Assembly: GCF_018139145.2 (NCBI RefSeq)
Contig: NC_059477.1
Location: forward strand, 27,631,502 to 27,695,501
Reading direction: 5' to 3'
From: Gymnogyps californianus
Taxonomy: Eukaryota > Chordata > Aves > Accipitriformes > Cathartidae
Length of the DNA stretch: 64,000 nucleotides
Part shown: one piece after another, positions 1 to 12,252 of the stretch
Position numbering within the stretch: position 1 is the first letter of the stretch
Layout of the letters: each line of letters starts with the position of its first letter
The notes under the pieces: generated by a model
What the model was told of the DNA's origin: nothing
What the model saw: the letters and a program-made list of their open reading frames with translations, nothing else
Database searches by the model: none
Position numbers and translations under genes: made by a program

Positions 1-3000
1 GTAAAGTTATTTTTCTTGTGGAAATCATCTGTAGAGAGAAAAGCAAATAAATCCCAATGTGATCTATGTATTGTAAGTTCTCTGGTCCTTGGGCTATTGA
101 TAAGTATTTCCTGAAAATCCTTTGTTATTCCATATTTCAGGCAAGGTTCGACTTTGTTCTGGTGGAACAGGTTTTTGCAAAACTTTTCTGCTCGTGTTTT
201 GGTGGCATAGCTGAGACTGGCCAAGAGCCTGTGTGGTAGCTGCTGGAGCAAGGGCATGCAGTGGTACAGCTGGGCTGCGGCTGGGCTCTGCGAACACATC
301 TGTGCACAGTCAGGACAGCCTGGTGTCTGCCTCCTCGTGCCAGGGAAATGGGATGGTGGGGCCGTTTGCAGGTGTGATTTTGATGGTGGTGCACGTAGGC
401 AGTGGTATGGTCCTTTGCAGCATTGGTCCATCAGTTGCCATTTCTATTGAATAGGTTTTCATCCCCTAGGAAGGGTGTTCGCCGACTTTAGGAAATTAAT
501 TTGCATGGAGTTTGGCTACCCAAAAGGGCTGATGCTGAAAGGACAAGGTGGCGGAGCTGTAAAGGTGCAAAGTATGAAGCTTGGTTCAGTGGGCAGACCA
601 GGGGGCAATTCACCTCCAGCCTTGGGAGCTGGGTGAGCTCCTCCTGTCCATGCGGAGGGGACCACAATGCTTCGTGCCACACAGGCGTGAGGGTCTGATC
701 GGGTACAGCAGGGAGACACCACCTAACTGCCCAGACTCTGCAAACCAAGGTTCTTCCATTTTGCTAAGAAACAAAGGCAGGGACACCGCTAGCACAAACT
801 GCTGGAGAAAAACACCTGCAGAAAGTCAGGGCCCATGTTTTCTCCTCTCTGAAGTCAGCAGAGCCCTTCTGTTGTATTGCACAATGCAGAATGGCCCAGT
901 CTGCTGGGCACAGGGCAGGATCAGTCCCGGCTTCTTCTTCTTGGGTTCAGTGGTGGCAGCAACAGCACGGCAGGAGTGCTTGCAGGTCCGTGTGCTTGCT
1001 GTGTTATTTGCTCTGAGGACAACTGATGGGTCAGGATTCCTGTTCAGAGGAATCTCTTCCCAGAAGGGCCTGTCTGTTGGCAAGACCTGCACACAGAGAT
1101 GGAGCTCAGCATCTTCCCTCTCAGTTAAAGGGACCCTTAGGGACTGTCCTCCCCTCTCACTTCCCCAGCAGTGGCTGCCCCAGGTGAGAACCAGCCCCCA
1201 GCATCCCTTTCCATGCTGTCCCTCTTTCACAGCCGAGTGGGACTTACATTGTAGGGCTCTCTGCCCTTCACCTTTCACTGGCCTGAAACCAGGTGTTAAA
1301 ATCCTCCATAGCCCTTTGCACAAAAAACACCCTGTGATTCTCTGTTTCTCACAAAAATATATGCTTTCTGCTCCTTTAAAGTTCTTTCCCTTGAAGAAAA
1401 TTGATGTTAAGCCATGAGACACCTGGTCCTACCTGTACCAGCTCCCTTTGGCCTTTACCAGTGGTGGCAGGGATGCACCCAGAGCTGGTGGATTGTGCCT
1501 GCCTGCAGGCAAACTCATGGGCAGGTTACTGTCAGCTAAATATTGAAACAGCCCTAGCCTAGATGAAGCCCTTTTTTTCCTTTTTTTTAACGGGAAGGGG
1601 TAGGACTACATCCAAATATTTCACATTAAAATCTGCAGCATTCCTGCTTTGCTTTCTGTTTCAGAGGCATTGCGCAAACGTGCCCCAGCTCCCTGACAGC
1701 TCACATTAAGCTCCATGGAGCTGCGTTCAATCACCTTCCCCTGGAAATCAGTGAAGGAGCGAGGGCAGAGCCGTGCAGTGGAGCCACTGCTCCAGACTGC
1801 TCCGAGGATGAGTCACCGCAGCGAAGGCTCCTGTCCGAGGGAGGCAGAGCCGCTGCTCTCTAACGTGCTGGGCTTTCTGCACCGAGGACTTCTCAAGCCT
1901 CTTTCTCCTTCTTTCTTTTCTTCCTGAGCTTTTATTCCTTGTCTTCATTTGTCTCTCGCCCGCCCCTCTGCCCTGCAGAGCTCTTTAAGGTTTTAGCAAT
2001 TAAAGGGGGAAAAAACGCCATCCTTTTTTCTGCTCCCTGGCGGGGCGGAGAGCTGATCTGTGTGCAGAGGAGACCCGTCCCCGCTCCTGCCCGGCTGAGT
2101 CTGTTGCACCATTGCTTACCTTGTGGGAAAGGTGGAGTACATAGGTTGCCCTCAGGCTTTTTCGACGTGGCACCCATCCCTGTTAATAAGCGGTGGGGAT
2201 CCCACGGGGGCACACGGGCAGCGCTGTGGGGGTCTTGCTTTTGAACATCCCGCTCAGAGGTGGCAGAGGAGGAGCAGGGCAATTTGGCAAAGAGGGCAGC
2301 CAACACCGTGGTGTGGCTCAGGGCCCTTTTGGGGCTTTCCTGTGCTCTGCTGACCAAGATGTAGCCCTGGGATGGGGACCAGCCAGATGCCTCTTCCTCA
2401 AATCCCTGCACTATTGTTGGGCATGGGGCACAGGGGTTTTACCTGCTGTCTGCCTCCAAGTCAGCTGAGCCTCCTGAGTCATCTGCTTTAACCAAAAAAA
2501 AATCTTTTGGCTTAAAACATGGGTAAGTTTCGCTGATGCCCTGGTGAGCAGGCCTGATGGGGTGATGGTCCCTTAGCTCTGCAGCAACGAAGATTCCCCA
2601 TGGGGATCAGTAAGGCTCAGAAAATGGCAAGTCTCCCTTCCTTCCCCCTTCTCTATCCCACTCCCAAATTCTGAGCTGCCACCTCTGGTGCTGTCTGTTC
2701 ATCCATCCATCTGTCCCAGCAGCAGTGACAGGCACAAAACACTGGAGATGGGAAGGAGCAGAGATCACTTAAAATTCCCCTTGGCCAGGGGAAATTTCAG
2801 ACAGGACTCGCTCTGGAACAAACATTGGGTCTCAGCTCAGGACCACGTGAGATATAGCCCTCTCCTGACCAGCACCCACGTTTCCAGGCATCACCAAAAT
2901 ACACCTGATGGTCCCAGAGGGGTGTGTGGTGGTTTCACTGGTTGCATTAAAGCTGAGCTGCCTTTCTGCTCTCACCCAGCCTGCAGGCAGAGGGATGCTT

Positions 3001-3118
3001 GTGTTTTGTTGCTAGATTAGTCATCGCCCTGTTGGAGATAAGTGCCCCATTCGCAGGGCTGCCAGAACAGCTAATACCCATCGAAAATTGCAGAAAACCA
3101 CGAAAAAGCAGAGCTGTG

Positions 3119-3143
3119 CCCCCCCCCCCCCCCCCCCCCCCCC
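3119..3143. repeat. Homopolymer C run, 25 bases
   Basis: An uninterrupted C tract in an intron. Its true length may be uncertain because such runs are prone to sequencing slippage. Confidence 0.95.
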
Positions 3144-6100
3144 GCACCCATCTCAGAGCCCCCAGGCTGCTGTGCCTGGCTGTGGCTGCTCAGTCGTACT
3201 GCTGTGGGGATGAGGAGCCCCAGAGAGGGACCCACACCTCTACCACGCCAGAGCCCCGCAGAGATGTGGTCCTGCCCCAGGGAGCCGCCAGGCCAAGATC
3301 CCACACCAAAAACTTCAGCCAGGCAGCTCCAGTCTTAAAACCACGGCTGAGCAACAGAAATAATTGTCCAGAGCTGGATTTTTCTCCAGTCCTTTACAGG
3401 GCTGCATTTTCTCTTCCTGCTGGGGTGGGGGGTACTTATTGCACCCCAGGGCACACGGATCTTGCCTGGCATGGGGCAGCATTGCCTCTGCATGCCGCAG
3501 GGATGCCCGGTCTTGCAGGGGAGCTGTGGGATGAGCCAGTCCTGGTCATGGAGGTGGCATGGCAGCAGTGGTGGCAGCTGGGGGTAGGAAGGATGCTGCA
3601 AGAAGTTTGGGTGATTTCTTTTTATAATCACTCGCATAGATTTTCCTATAGATTCCCCAGGTTTTAGGGAGCTGCCCAGTCAGGGGATCCCCCCCCCAAG
3701 GAAAGTCTGTCAGCAAATTGCTGCCAAGACGGAGATTGGGGTCAGCACCCAGCTCTGCTGAGGTGCCTGGGGAGATGCCACGCCACCACAGAGCCCCGTA
3801 CATAACCATGTCCTGTGCTGTCCCAACACCACAGGAGATGTAAGCCCACTCCTCTCTGGGTCCACACTCTGCATCAATCTCCCCCAGTGCCGGAGAATTT
3901 CATGCAATATGCATATATATATATATTCATAGATACTTATTTCATGTCCCTTGTTGTCTGTTGCTGGCTGGCACAGTGCTCTCACACGGGAGGGTACTCA
4001 CAGGAAGCATTTGAGATGCTGATAGTAACGTGTGTGTTTAGTTTAAAAGGATGGAGGGGCAGTTCTTGTAAGTGTGCGTGAAGACAGAGTGATCATTAGT
4101 ACATGTTTATTGAAGTTTACCAGCTCTGTAACAATGGGTTTCTCTTTGCCATTGGACTTAATTCCTCTGTAATTATGGTCCTAATATAGAAATCATTTGG
4201 CATTTATTTGCCATAATAAAACTTCCCATTGCATTTAAATTCAATGTGAAGATTTAAGTGTATTTAGGAGACTCAGTTGAAGACCTGAAATTAAATATTC
4301 CTGGCTTCCTTTTCCAAACAAGACAAACTCAGATAAATGCTAGCAGTCAGACCCATGTGTGCAGCTACTCCCATGAGCAGTGGCAGCTGCATGTGCATAC
4401 CCAGAGAGAGATGGTAGCCCTTGTGATGTGGACGACTCTTTCAGCTTCTTCTCACTGCCCCACTCTGGTCCAGGGCACTGGTCCTGTGGGTGACACTGAT
4501 GACTGATGCTACTTTGTACACCTGAGCAGGGAAAACACACAGTTGAGGAAAAACTGCAGGTGTTAAGATCACCATCAGCCATCCTGGTTTGTTGTACAGC
4601 TTGCACCGGTTTTCAAAATGTTTGCTTTAATAGTTTCGGTAGCAGGATGTTGCTAATGTGGCTCTTTCCAGCTGAGCTGGTGCTCAGGAGCAGCCCAGGC
4701 AGCAGACGTAGGTCAGCAGAGCTGGAGCTGGGGGAGCCCGGAAGACCACATCCTGGCCCACTGACACCATCGTCCCCAGCCCTGCCGTGTTCAAAGGAGA
4801 CCGGGTGGGCAAATTTGCTATACTTAATTTATAGTTAAAAGAACAGGCCTGAGAAACACATCCCATGACTGCAGGCTGGTGGGTGAGCAGCTGCAGCTTT
4901 GGTAGCAATGTGTGGATGGGCTCCCAGCACTGATAAATGACAGATAAGATGGCCGGGTGAAACACTGACACCAGCACACAACAGGGGTGACGCTGCTCCT
5001 GACATCGTTATTTTCTCCCTGGATATACTGAGCATCAGAAGTGCCTACTGGCGATAATTTTTTTTTCCATCCTTTCTCAGAACTCCTCCCAGTAGGCTTA
5101 AAATAGCAGGGCCCAGATAATCATTAACCACTTTGACGTATTGCAACGGGCACAGATTGGGAATTCATAAGGAGAGGACAGAGCTGGAAAAGACCCGCAC
5201 TCCCAGTTCGTCTCCAGCATTATTGTCCTCCTCAGGGTAAAGCCAGTTCAGCTTGGCCTTGCCCTTGCCTATCCTAGAGACAAGCTCCTATCACAGCCAG
5301 AAATAGGGAAGAATATTAGATATAATTGCTTAATATATTGCTTTTCGCAGAAGTAGGGAAGAGTAATATATAGCGAAGAGTATTTCATCCATATGTTGAG
5401 AGGGTTATGGCTGAAGCCAGAGCACCCTTCCCTTTTTGTTAACTCTGGTTTTCCACCTTTGACATGAACCCTAATTTAGACTTGGATAACAACAAAAAAA
5501 AGGCAGGTGCCCTGAGTCCAAAGCCCACTTGGTTGTTTCAGGGGAACAAGACGGTACTGAGCAAGCTGAGGAGGAAGATTGCAGCCAGGGAGCATTTCTC
5601 CACTAGTTGCTGACAAAGCAGAAATGCTGCTGAGGCTGATCCGAGTGATGGGATGTAGCTCTACAATGGAAAATTGCAAAAGTAAGTGTTGGGAAGCAGA
5701 CACTTCAAAGGGTCTTTGGAGAGCAGTCCCCAAAGGGAATTGGTGGGAACACTGTTGTTTGAAGCACTGGAGAATGTGTTGTACAGAGCCATCTTCTACA
5801 AACCTACAGAAACGGGCATGGGGGTTTAATTTCCATCTCTAATTGCTGTGATCTGCACCTCATTTTGGGCTTGCTTTTGTGTGCATGTAGCTTTTAGCAG
5901 AGGTCTCTGCACAGCGAATCCTTCATGTGTATCACAGCCAATGGACTGTTTCTGAGCTCGCTGTACAGCCAGCAATGAGACTCCTTCTCCTTTGCTGTAC
6001 ATAGGATTTATTCCTTTAATATGCTCCTGGTGTTTATTTTTCTGCTGGTACAGGAGTGCATGTGCGCATGTGTGCATGTGGCAGTGTTTTACGAATGCCT

Positions 6101-8790
6101 GCTGTGGACAGAATTGGGCTTCACAGTATGCAAAAATAGCTGTGCGCTACATGCAAGGACATAATATTTCACATGGCTGGAGACAATATGATAAATCAGG
6201 TTTTTGCTGGATTTGCAAAAATCAAGAAACTGGGGGATTCATCTCCACAGTTGAGTCCTGAGCTCTTGCAGGAGCTGGCAGGACTGTCTGGGTTGGAGCG
6301 TCCCAATTAGGGAAGGGGGACTGGGTCCCCACAGCAGTGTAGGACGTCTGTGAACATCTCTTGGATCTGAAGAGACAAGCTCAGATTTCGTAGACTCATT
6401 TATTACAGAGCCCAAGAAGCCAACGTGCGTCCAGGCTGCAGCTACAGCTTTTCTCCTCTGCCTTTGCTTGGAGGTTGTTGCTCTTAGTTCCTGCTCTGTT
6501 CTGCCCTGTTCCCGATCCCTCGTCACCGGTGCCTCCAGCTGCTTGTTAGGCAAAACCCAGGTCCCTCACTCGCCATTTTGAGCCCTGCAGGAGACCCCGG
6601 TGTGCGGTGAGGTGGAAAGGCAGGGACATGGTAGAGCTGGGAGGTTTCTGCGTTACCTGTTTGGTGCTGGGATCACACTTTGTGCTGAGGAGTGAAGCTG
6701 TCGAGAAAATAAAGCACCAGGGACTGAGATGAGGAGGGTAGACCAGAGGCACAGAGCAGCGGTCCTGGTACCAGGCTAGCTCTTGGTGTGGAAGAGGTTT
6801 GGTGAGCGGAGGAACAGAGGAGCTGTGCTAAGCCCTGATCCCTCCCCTTTTGCATCCTGGCTGGCAGTCCATGCTCATGCGGGTTCCTTATCACACTTGC
6901 GCTTTTCTACCCCAGTCCCAGCAAGGGGCACAAACATGCACAGCCGAACCTGAGCCCCTCAAACTGCACCTCACACGGGGAGTCTGAATGCCAAATGTCA
7001 GTGCTCCTTCCCCCACACACCTTCCTCCCATCTAATCCTTCCCTGCTTCCCTTCTTCTGGCTTGTCCTGTCACACCTTTCCAGGTGAAAAAGGTTCACGG
7101 ATCCTACAACCCTCCTTGCTCCCCCTCTCCCTTTGCATCCCCTCCAGTGTGTAATGAAAACCAGTGACAGGTAGAGCTAAGCCTGGTTTTGTAACGTAAA
7201 CAGTTATTTACAGTTTTGCTAAAATTTCATGGAAGACGACATTTTTAGGTCACCTAGCTGAAGCAAATGAAATGATTAACATGTTTGCATTAGATTTCAT
7301 TAAAAAAAGTATCACTCTTGCCCAGCATGGTGTTCAGTTCCTCAGGTCCTGAGACCTGATGCAGTACCCTGAAAGCTAAGACAGTTTCCCACCCGGGTTA
7401 GCCAGAGCAGGATCTGGTTTCCTAACCCAAGGCAGCTGGGATGGACGTCTTTTACTGTGTCCAGCAGCCTCAGATGCCAGGGTCTGTTATCCTGGTGCTC
7501 CATCAGTGCTAATGATGGGGCTGATCAAGGGGTGTAAGAGGAGATATCCTCTCCCCAACACTGAAAGTATGATGCCATCCTTCCTCGTCCCGTAGATATT
7601 CTCATTCTGCCTTTAAAAGCTTTTAAATCTTGGAGCACAGCTAAATACACTATTGGAGTCTATACTGTGGCTTTTAAACACTAAGAGGTGGGGAGTAAAA
7701 TGTAATGGCTCTGTTCTTCCCTAAATAAGCAATGGCAAATGACTGTAAAATGAGCTCCTGAGCTTGTGTGCGCAGAGAGGAATTTAGTCCCGTGGTGAAC
7801 AGGATGATAGCAGATGGATCAGAATAATATTGGGTTTTCCTGGATACCCTGTTTAAAGCTACACCAGAAACAAGGGAGTGAGCCAGGAGGTTCAGTGTTT
7901 CGGCCACCACTCATAAACGTCTGTGTGTCACAAGCCAGGACACAATTTGTTCTCCATCTTGCTTGCTTCTAGGGTGGAAATAGCCAGCCCTACAGGCTTT
8001 GCATCAGTATGACTCACTTTCAGGACAGACTGTCTGGGGGAAGTGGATAGGGTTGTGAAATTTGAGGACCTTTTCCCTGCTGGGCTATGGGTACACAAAG
8101 ACCTCGACCCAAAGCACACACCTGCCACCCACACTCAGGTTCATCCCTCCCGGTCCGGGAGCACTGGGAAAGGAGAGTCCTGTGTCTAGCGCTGCAAACG
8201 CCCACTGCCTGGCAAGTCCTGGGAGATACCGCATGGCGCTGGGCTCAGTCCAGCTCCCGGCGAGGAGCGGCACCTCCACGGCTGGCACGAGCTAGCCTGT
8301 GCAGAAAGTCCAAGGGCTGCCGCGTCTGTGCTGCTCCTCCTGCCTGGCTGGGCTCGAGGAAGCTGCCCTGGGCTGAGCGGGACACCAGCCTGCAGCAGAG
8401 GCTGTCTCGCAGCTATCCCCACTGCCAACCTCGCTTTCTAAAATAGGTAGCAGAGAGACAGAAACCTGAGCAGTGAAACAGTGGCCCCTGGTTGCCAACA
8501 GAGCTGTGTCCGCTGGTTGTGGTCTAGTGTGGGTCCTCTTGTGTCTAGTAAGAGTTGTGCTCATCTAGTTTTTCCTGCAGCGGTAATATTAGGCTTCTCT
8601 TACCTACCCAGCTGTCTCTTTCCACAAAAAAATGTAGGACCCAAGCATTTGAGACCGTTATATCCCTGTCAAACTCTGTTCACATCAGCCAAGAATTATT
8701 AGACAGAAAATGGATGGAGGCGGCACGATTACCTAAGCTAAAGCAGGTAAAAAGGAACAAAGAGCAAATGGGTGGATAATGGGGCTTCTC

Positions 8791-8816
8791 CCATGCCATG
8801 CCATGCCGTGCCATGC
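8791..8816. repeat. Pentanucleotide repeat (CCATG)n before the RING-CH exon
   Basis: Five CCATG-type units lie here, one changed to CCGTG, ending about 45 bases before the acceptor at 8860-8861. Length changes here could alter the branch-point to acceptor region. Confidence 0.85.
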
Positions 8817-8861
8817 CTGTGGGAGGAGGGGAGCCTCACTGATGCTGTCTCTCTTTTTCAG

Positions 8862-9017
8862 GGGGAGTTGCTGAGCCCGTGTCGATGCGACGGATCGGTG
8901 AAGTGCACACACCAGCCATGTCTGATCAAATGGATTAGCGAGAGAGGCTGCTGGAGCTGTGAGCTGTGTTACTACAAGTATCACGTCATTGCCATAAGCA
9001 CAAAGAACCCTCTGCAG
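8862..9017 (+). CDS. MARCHF4: MARCHF4 coding exon: second half of RING-CH domain
   Basis: The exon has 156 nt, 52 codons, and is phase 0 at both ends. It starts with [11 protein letters not shown] right after the acceptor ctctttttcag and ends with STKNPLQ before the donor gtaaag. Counting from the exon start, the visible zinc ligands are Cys7, Cys9, His17, Cys20, Cys33 and Cys36. This is the C-x-C-x7-H-x2-C-x12-C-x2-C part of the C4HC3 RING-CH signature. The remaining C-x2-C pair must lie in the upstream exon. The domain recruits an E2 ubiquitin-conjugating enzyme. In mammals MARCHF4 ubiquitinates cytosolic tails of surface proteins such as MHC class I and CD4 and sends them to endocytosis and lysosomes. 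The cysteine at exon residue 30 (ERGCWSC) lies outside the canonical ligand spacing. Confidence 0.95.
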
Positions 9018-9769
9018 GTAAAGGTACTAGAGACATTTCAAAGTCTATTTATTCTCGTTTCTATTTTTGTTTCTGTGAGCAAGTGGATTTTACCTGTGTG
9101 GGTTTTCCTTCCCTGCGCACAGTGATCCGTGTGTCTGAGACACTTAGAAAGGGTTGCCGGGGGCTAGTCCAAAGAGGCCCCATGTTCTGCCCAGTGGTAC
9201 TGGGGGCATCCCTCGGGTGTCTGCTCTTTCTGTCCTTTGACAATTCCCACATTCACTTGCCTCCTGTTGAAAATGCCAGTGTGACCACGATAGTGCTGTA
9301 ACACCTCACAGCCCTTCAAATGTGTTCATCCACTGGATACCACAGGTATGCCACTGTCCCCAGGGGCAGATGGGAATGGAGCAGTTATGGGATTTGCTAC
9401 AACAGAGTACACAGTCTGCACCAGAGCAGTATCTTGAGACTCCACGTGTCTATAGGTGTGCCATTAACGCCGATCTCCTCCTGCTGAGCCTCCTCTATGT
9501 TGGCATGAGGGATGGAGGAGGCGGATGGAGGGCTCTTACAGCTCTCCTCTCTGATCCTGCCACCCTTTTCACTTTACTGCTCCCCCATGATCAAATACAT
9601 GCTGGCATGGCACAAGGGGTGTTGGCTCTGATGCTCTGGTCTCTCCAAGCCTGATTCTTGGCGGACATTTGCAGATGTGCGCACAACAGGTGAAGCACAT
9701 CTTGATGTAAGTGGCTGTGAAAGGCATCAGAGGACCCACCTTCTTTCCCTTGTGAGTTCAAAAGCACCA

Positions 9770-10020
9770 TGGTTTAATAAGCCCCACTGCAGGCTGGTAA
9801 TTTAAAATCAAGATTCAGAATGGGGAAAAGCGTGTGACTGTTAAAAATGGGATAAATTATCCTTAATAACTATTGATTTATTGCGGGGGCAACACCTGAT
9901 GATGGATTAATTGCTGCATGCCTTTGCTGAGCACCCTTAGTGCCTCGGACGTAAGGAAGCACATTACATCCAGGCACTACTGCTTAATTAGCATCATCTG
10001 GACTGGAGAGACATTACAGC
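9770..10020. promoter_or_regulatory. Candidate conserved block 0.75 kb after the RING-CH exon
   Basis: It contains ggataaattatccttaat, which includes the palindromic ggataa/ttatcc pair (GATA-like), then ctattgatttattgc, gatggattaattgctgc and ctgcttaattagcatc. It is an AT-rich island in GC-richer intron, without repeat signature. Confidence 0.25.
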
Positions 10021-12032
10021 AGCGTGCTGTGGTTTAGAGACCGGAGCAATATCTGTAAGGATGTTGGTCTGTCCAGCACCTGGTGGAGGGCTTTGGCTCT
10101 CTGCTGGTTGCTCTGCTTTCTAACAGGAGGCAAGGACTTTGCTAGTAATGGTGCCCAGTTGTACGAGGGGAGGGGGAATGCAGACTCCTGCTCTCTCCTC
10201 CAAACTGCAGTCTCTGTGTCTTTTTCCGGGCCTGAGGTCACTAACCACAGTGAGGAAACAGAGACAGCCCTTTAGGACTCCAGACTTATATGAAGTAGTG
10301 AAATTAGTGGGGCATCATGGGGAAATTTTGCTGGGGGGAAGGAAAAAACTGCCTGCTCTCTGCAAGTCAGCTTCTGATTCAATTTTCCGTGTGCTATGGG
10401 CTGGAGAGATCAGTAGTTTCATCCCAAGCCCCAGACCCAGGGTATTTTAATTTCTTGGCTCTGGTAACTCAGAGCAGATTGAAACACAGGAGGGGAGATG
10501 TGGACAAAGCAGCATTTATTTCTGGAAAGATGGTCCATGAATGCCCTAATGCTTCCTGTGTCTCAGATCGGGGGTGCAATGCTGAGCAGCATTGAAGGTT
10601 TGTGGGTGCAGGTTTGCGAACGTGCCTTTAATGAATGACCTCCGAATGCTCTACACCTTCAGGTGGCTCATGGCAACGGGTCAGTGACTTTCCTCCTGCT
10701 CCTCACTCGGCTAAAATTTGTTGGAGCTATTCACAGACAAGCTCCCCTCCCACACTCTTGCTCTTTCTGGGCTCGCCTGTTAGAAAGTGGCCTGATCTGC
10801 TGGCCTTTGCCACAAACACAAAAACTGAGTGGCAGGAGCAACTGAGTTAGAGAGCTCAGCTCCGGGAGCGAGGGTCCCAGAGGACCATGCAGACCCCGCG
10901 CCCAGAGGCTTCACGTTGCTGGCTTAGACTTCACAGCACTTCTCGCAGAAGCACTGGGAGATTTGGAGGGTGGGAAGAAGCAAGTGGAGTGAAAAGCCAC
11001 TTGGTCTGGAATAAATGCAGCGTGTGTGGAGTCACAGCTGTGTGCCCGGGCTCCCAGTCTGGTGCCAGCACAAAGGCACTTCTGGGAAGCAGATGCTACA
11101 CTAGCACTAGTATGTGACATCCCGTGGGAAGTGGCTGGTGTACCAGGCCTGGATGAGGCCACGAGGACTAAGGGCTGAGGACCCCGTAACCCATCACCAC
11201 ACATGCCTCGTTCCTCAGTGGCTCTCACCATCCTCTGATGCTGGGAAAGGGAGGCAGAGAGGACCCAGGGGCTGCGATGCCCTGACACTATGTGCCATAA
11301 CAATGTGTCACAGCATGTGCAGGCAGGAAGAGCATCTTTTCTGCTCGGTCTTCATCCCACATGTGGATAACAGGGGCCACCTGGACATACAAGCATGTCT
11401 CTAAGTAAAGCAATAGACCCTGGCCTTTCTTCTCAGGGTCTGCTGGAACTTCTGCCCAGCTTTATTCTCACTAGAAAGCTCTGAATTTCTCAAGCACAGG
11501 TTTTGGAGGGCAAATGCTGTAGGAAGTCATGGTCGTCTGTTTATTCCAGACCAACTGTAATACAGGCAAGAACCACACAAACCTCACCTCCTTGTCGAAT
11601 GAAACCTGTTTGTGTGATGCTCTGAGCCTGGCTAGATTTTAACCAGCAACGTGGCCTACCTATCCCCTGTGTCCTCTCACGTGACAGACTGCTGGAAAGC
11701 CAAAGCCAGGCAGCTGGCAGGCCCTGGGCTCCCTGAAGCATGTCCAATTGGTCCGAGCAGAGCAGCACACCCGACACCCACATGTTCCCCAGGATCTGCA
11801 TGTTTCTCTGCCCATTTTGACATCTGCTGCACATTTTTTGGAGCGCCTGCGAGCACGGCATGGGCCAGATGTGTGTGGAGACTCGTGGCGTGGGCAGAGA
11901 AGTTACAGCCGGGGGAACATGGTTCATGCATAATTAACACAGACTCCTTCCAGCCTGCAGGCTGTTATGATGTCTCATACCAGAGAGAGGCCTTTAGTCT
12001 GGTATTTTGGCAGAATGAATCTCTGTAAATTA

Positions 12033-12044
12033 CCCCCCCCCCCC
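12033..12044. repeat. C12 homopolymer
   Basis: A short run of C bases in an intron. Confidence 0.9.
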
Positions 12045-12217
12045 ATCCCTGGATTGCAGGCATTTAAGAGCATCTTAAAGCAGCAACACTGCAAACCCAC
12101 TGAGACTGGGGGTTTAAAGTTGTTGGACAACATGAGAGGTGTCCTGCCAAGCAGCAGTCAGGCAGCAGATGAGCAAAAATATCCCACCAACTGTGAGCAA
12201 CCAGACAATCCATTTTG

Positions 12218-12252
12218 TCCATCCATCCATCCATCCATCTATCCATCCATCC
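12218..12252. repeat. Tetranucleotide repeat (CCAT)n
   Basis: About eight to nine tccatccat units with one ctat interruption near 12239, in an intron. Confidence 0.9.

Larger units (their letters stand above)
1..8861 (+). other. MARCHF4 intron upstream of the RING-CH exon (3' part)
   Basis: This is non-coding sequence ending at the acceptor before 8862. ORFs up to 278 codons occur in GC-rich parts (for example 581-1417 +, 826-1422 -), but both strands are open together and neither has a recognisable domain. Contents I can name are a C homopolymer (3119-3143), an AT dinucleotide run (3911-3925), AT-rich blocks that resemble conserved elements (about 4100-4260 and 7190-7315), and a CCATG repeat just before the exon. 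I see nothing recognisable in the rest. Confidence 0.8.

Noticed and set aside
581..1417. 278-codon ORF on the + strand
   Set aside because: It is the longest open frame here but lies in an intron. It has Cys/Ser/Pro-rich composition and no domain, and the opposite strand is also open (826-1422) because the region is poor in stop codons.
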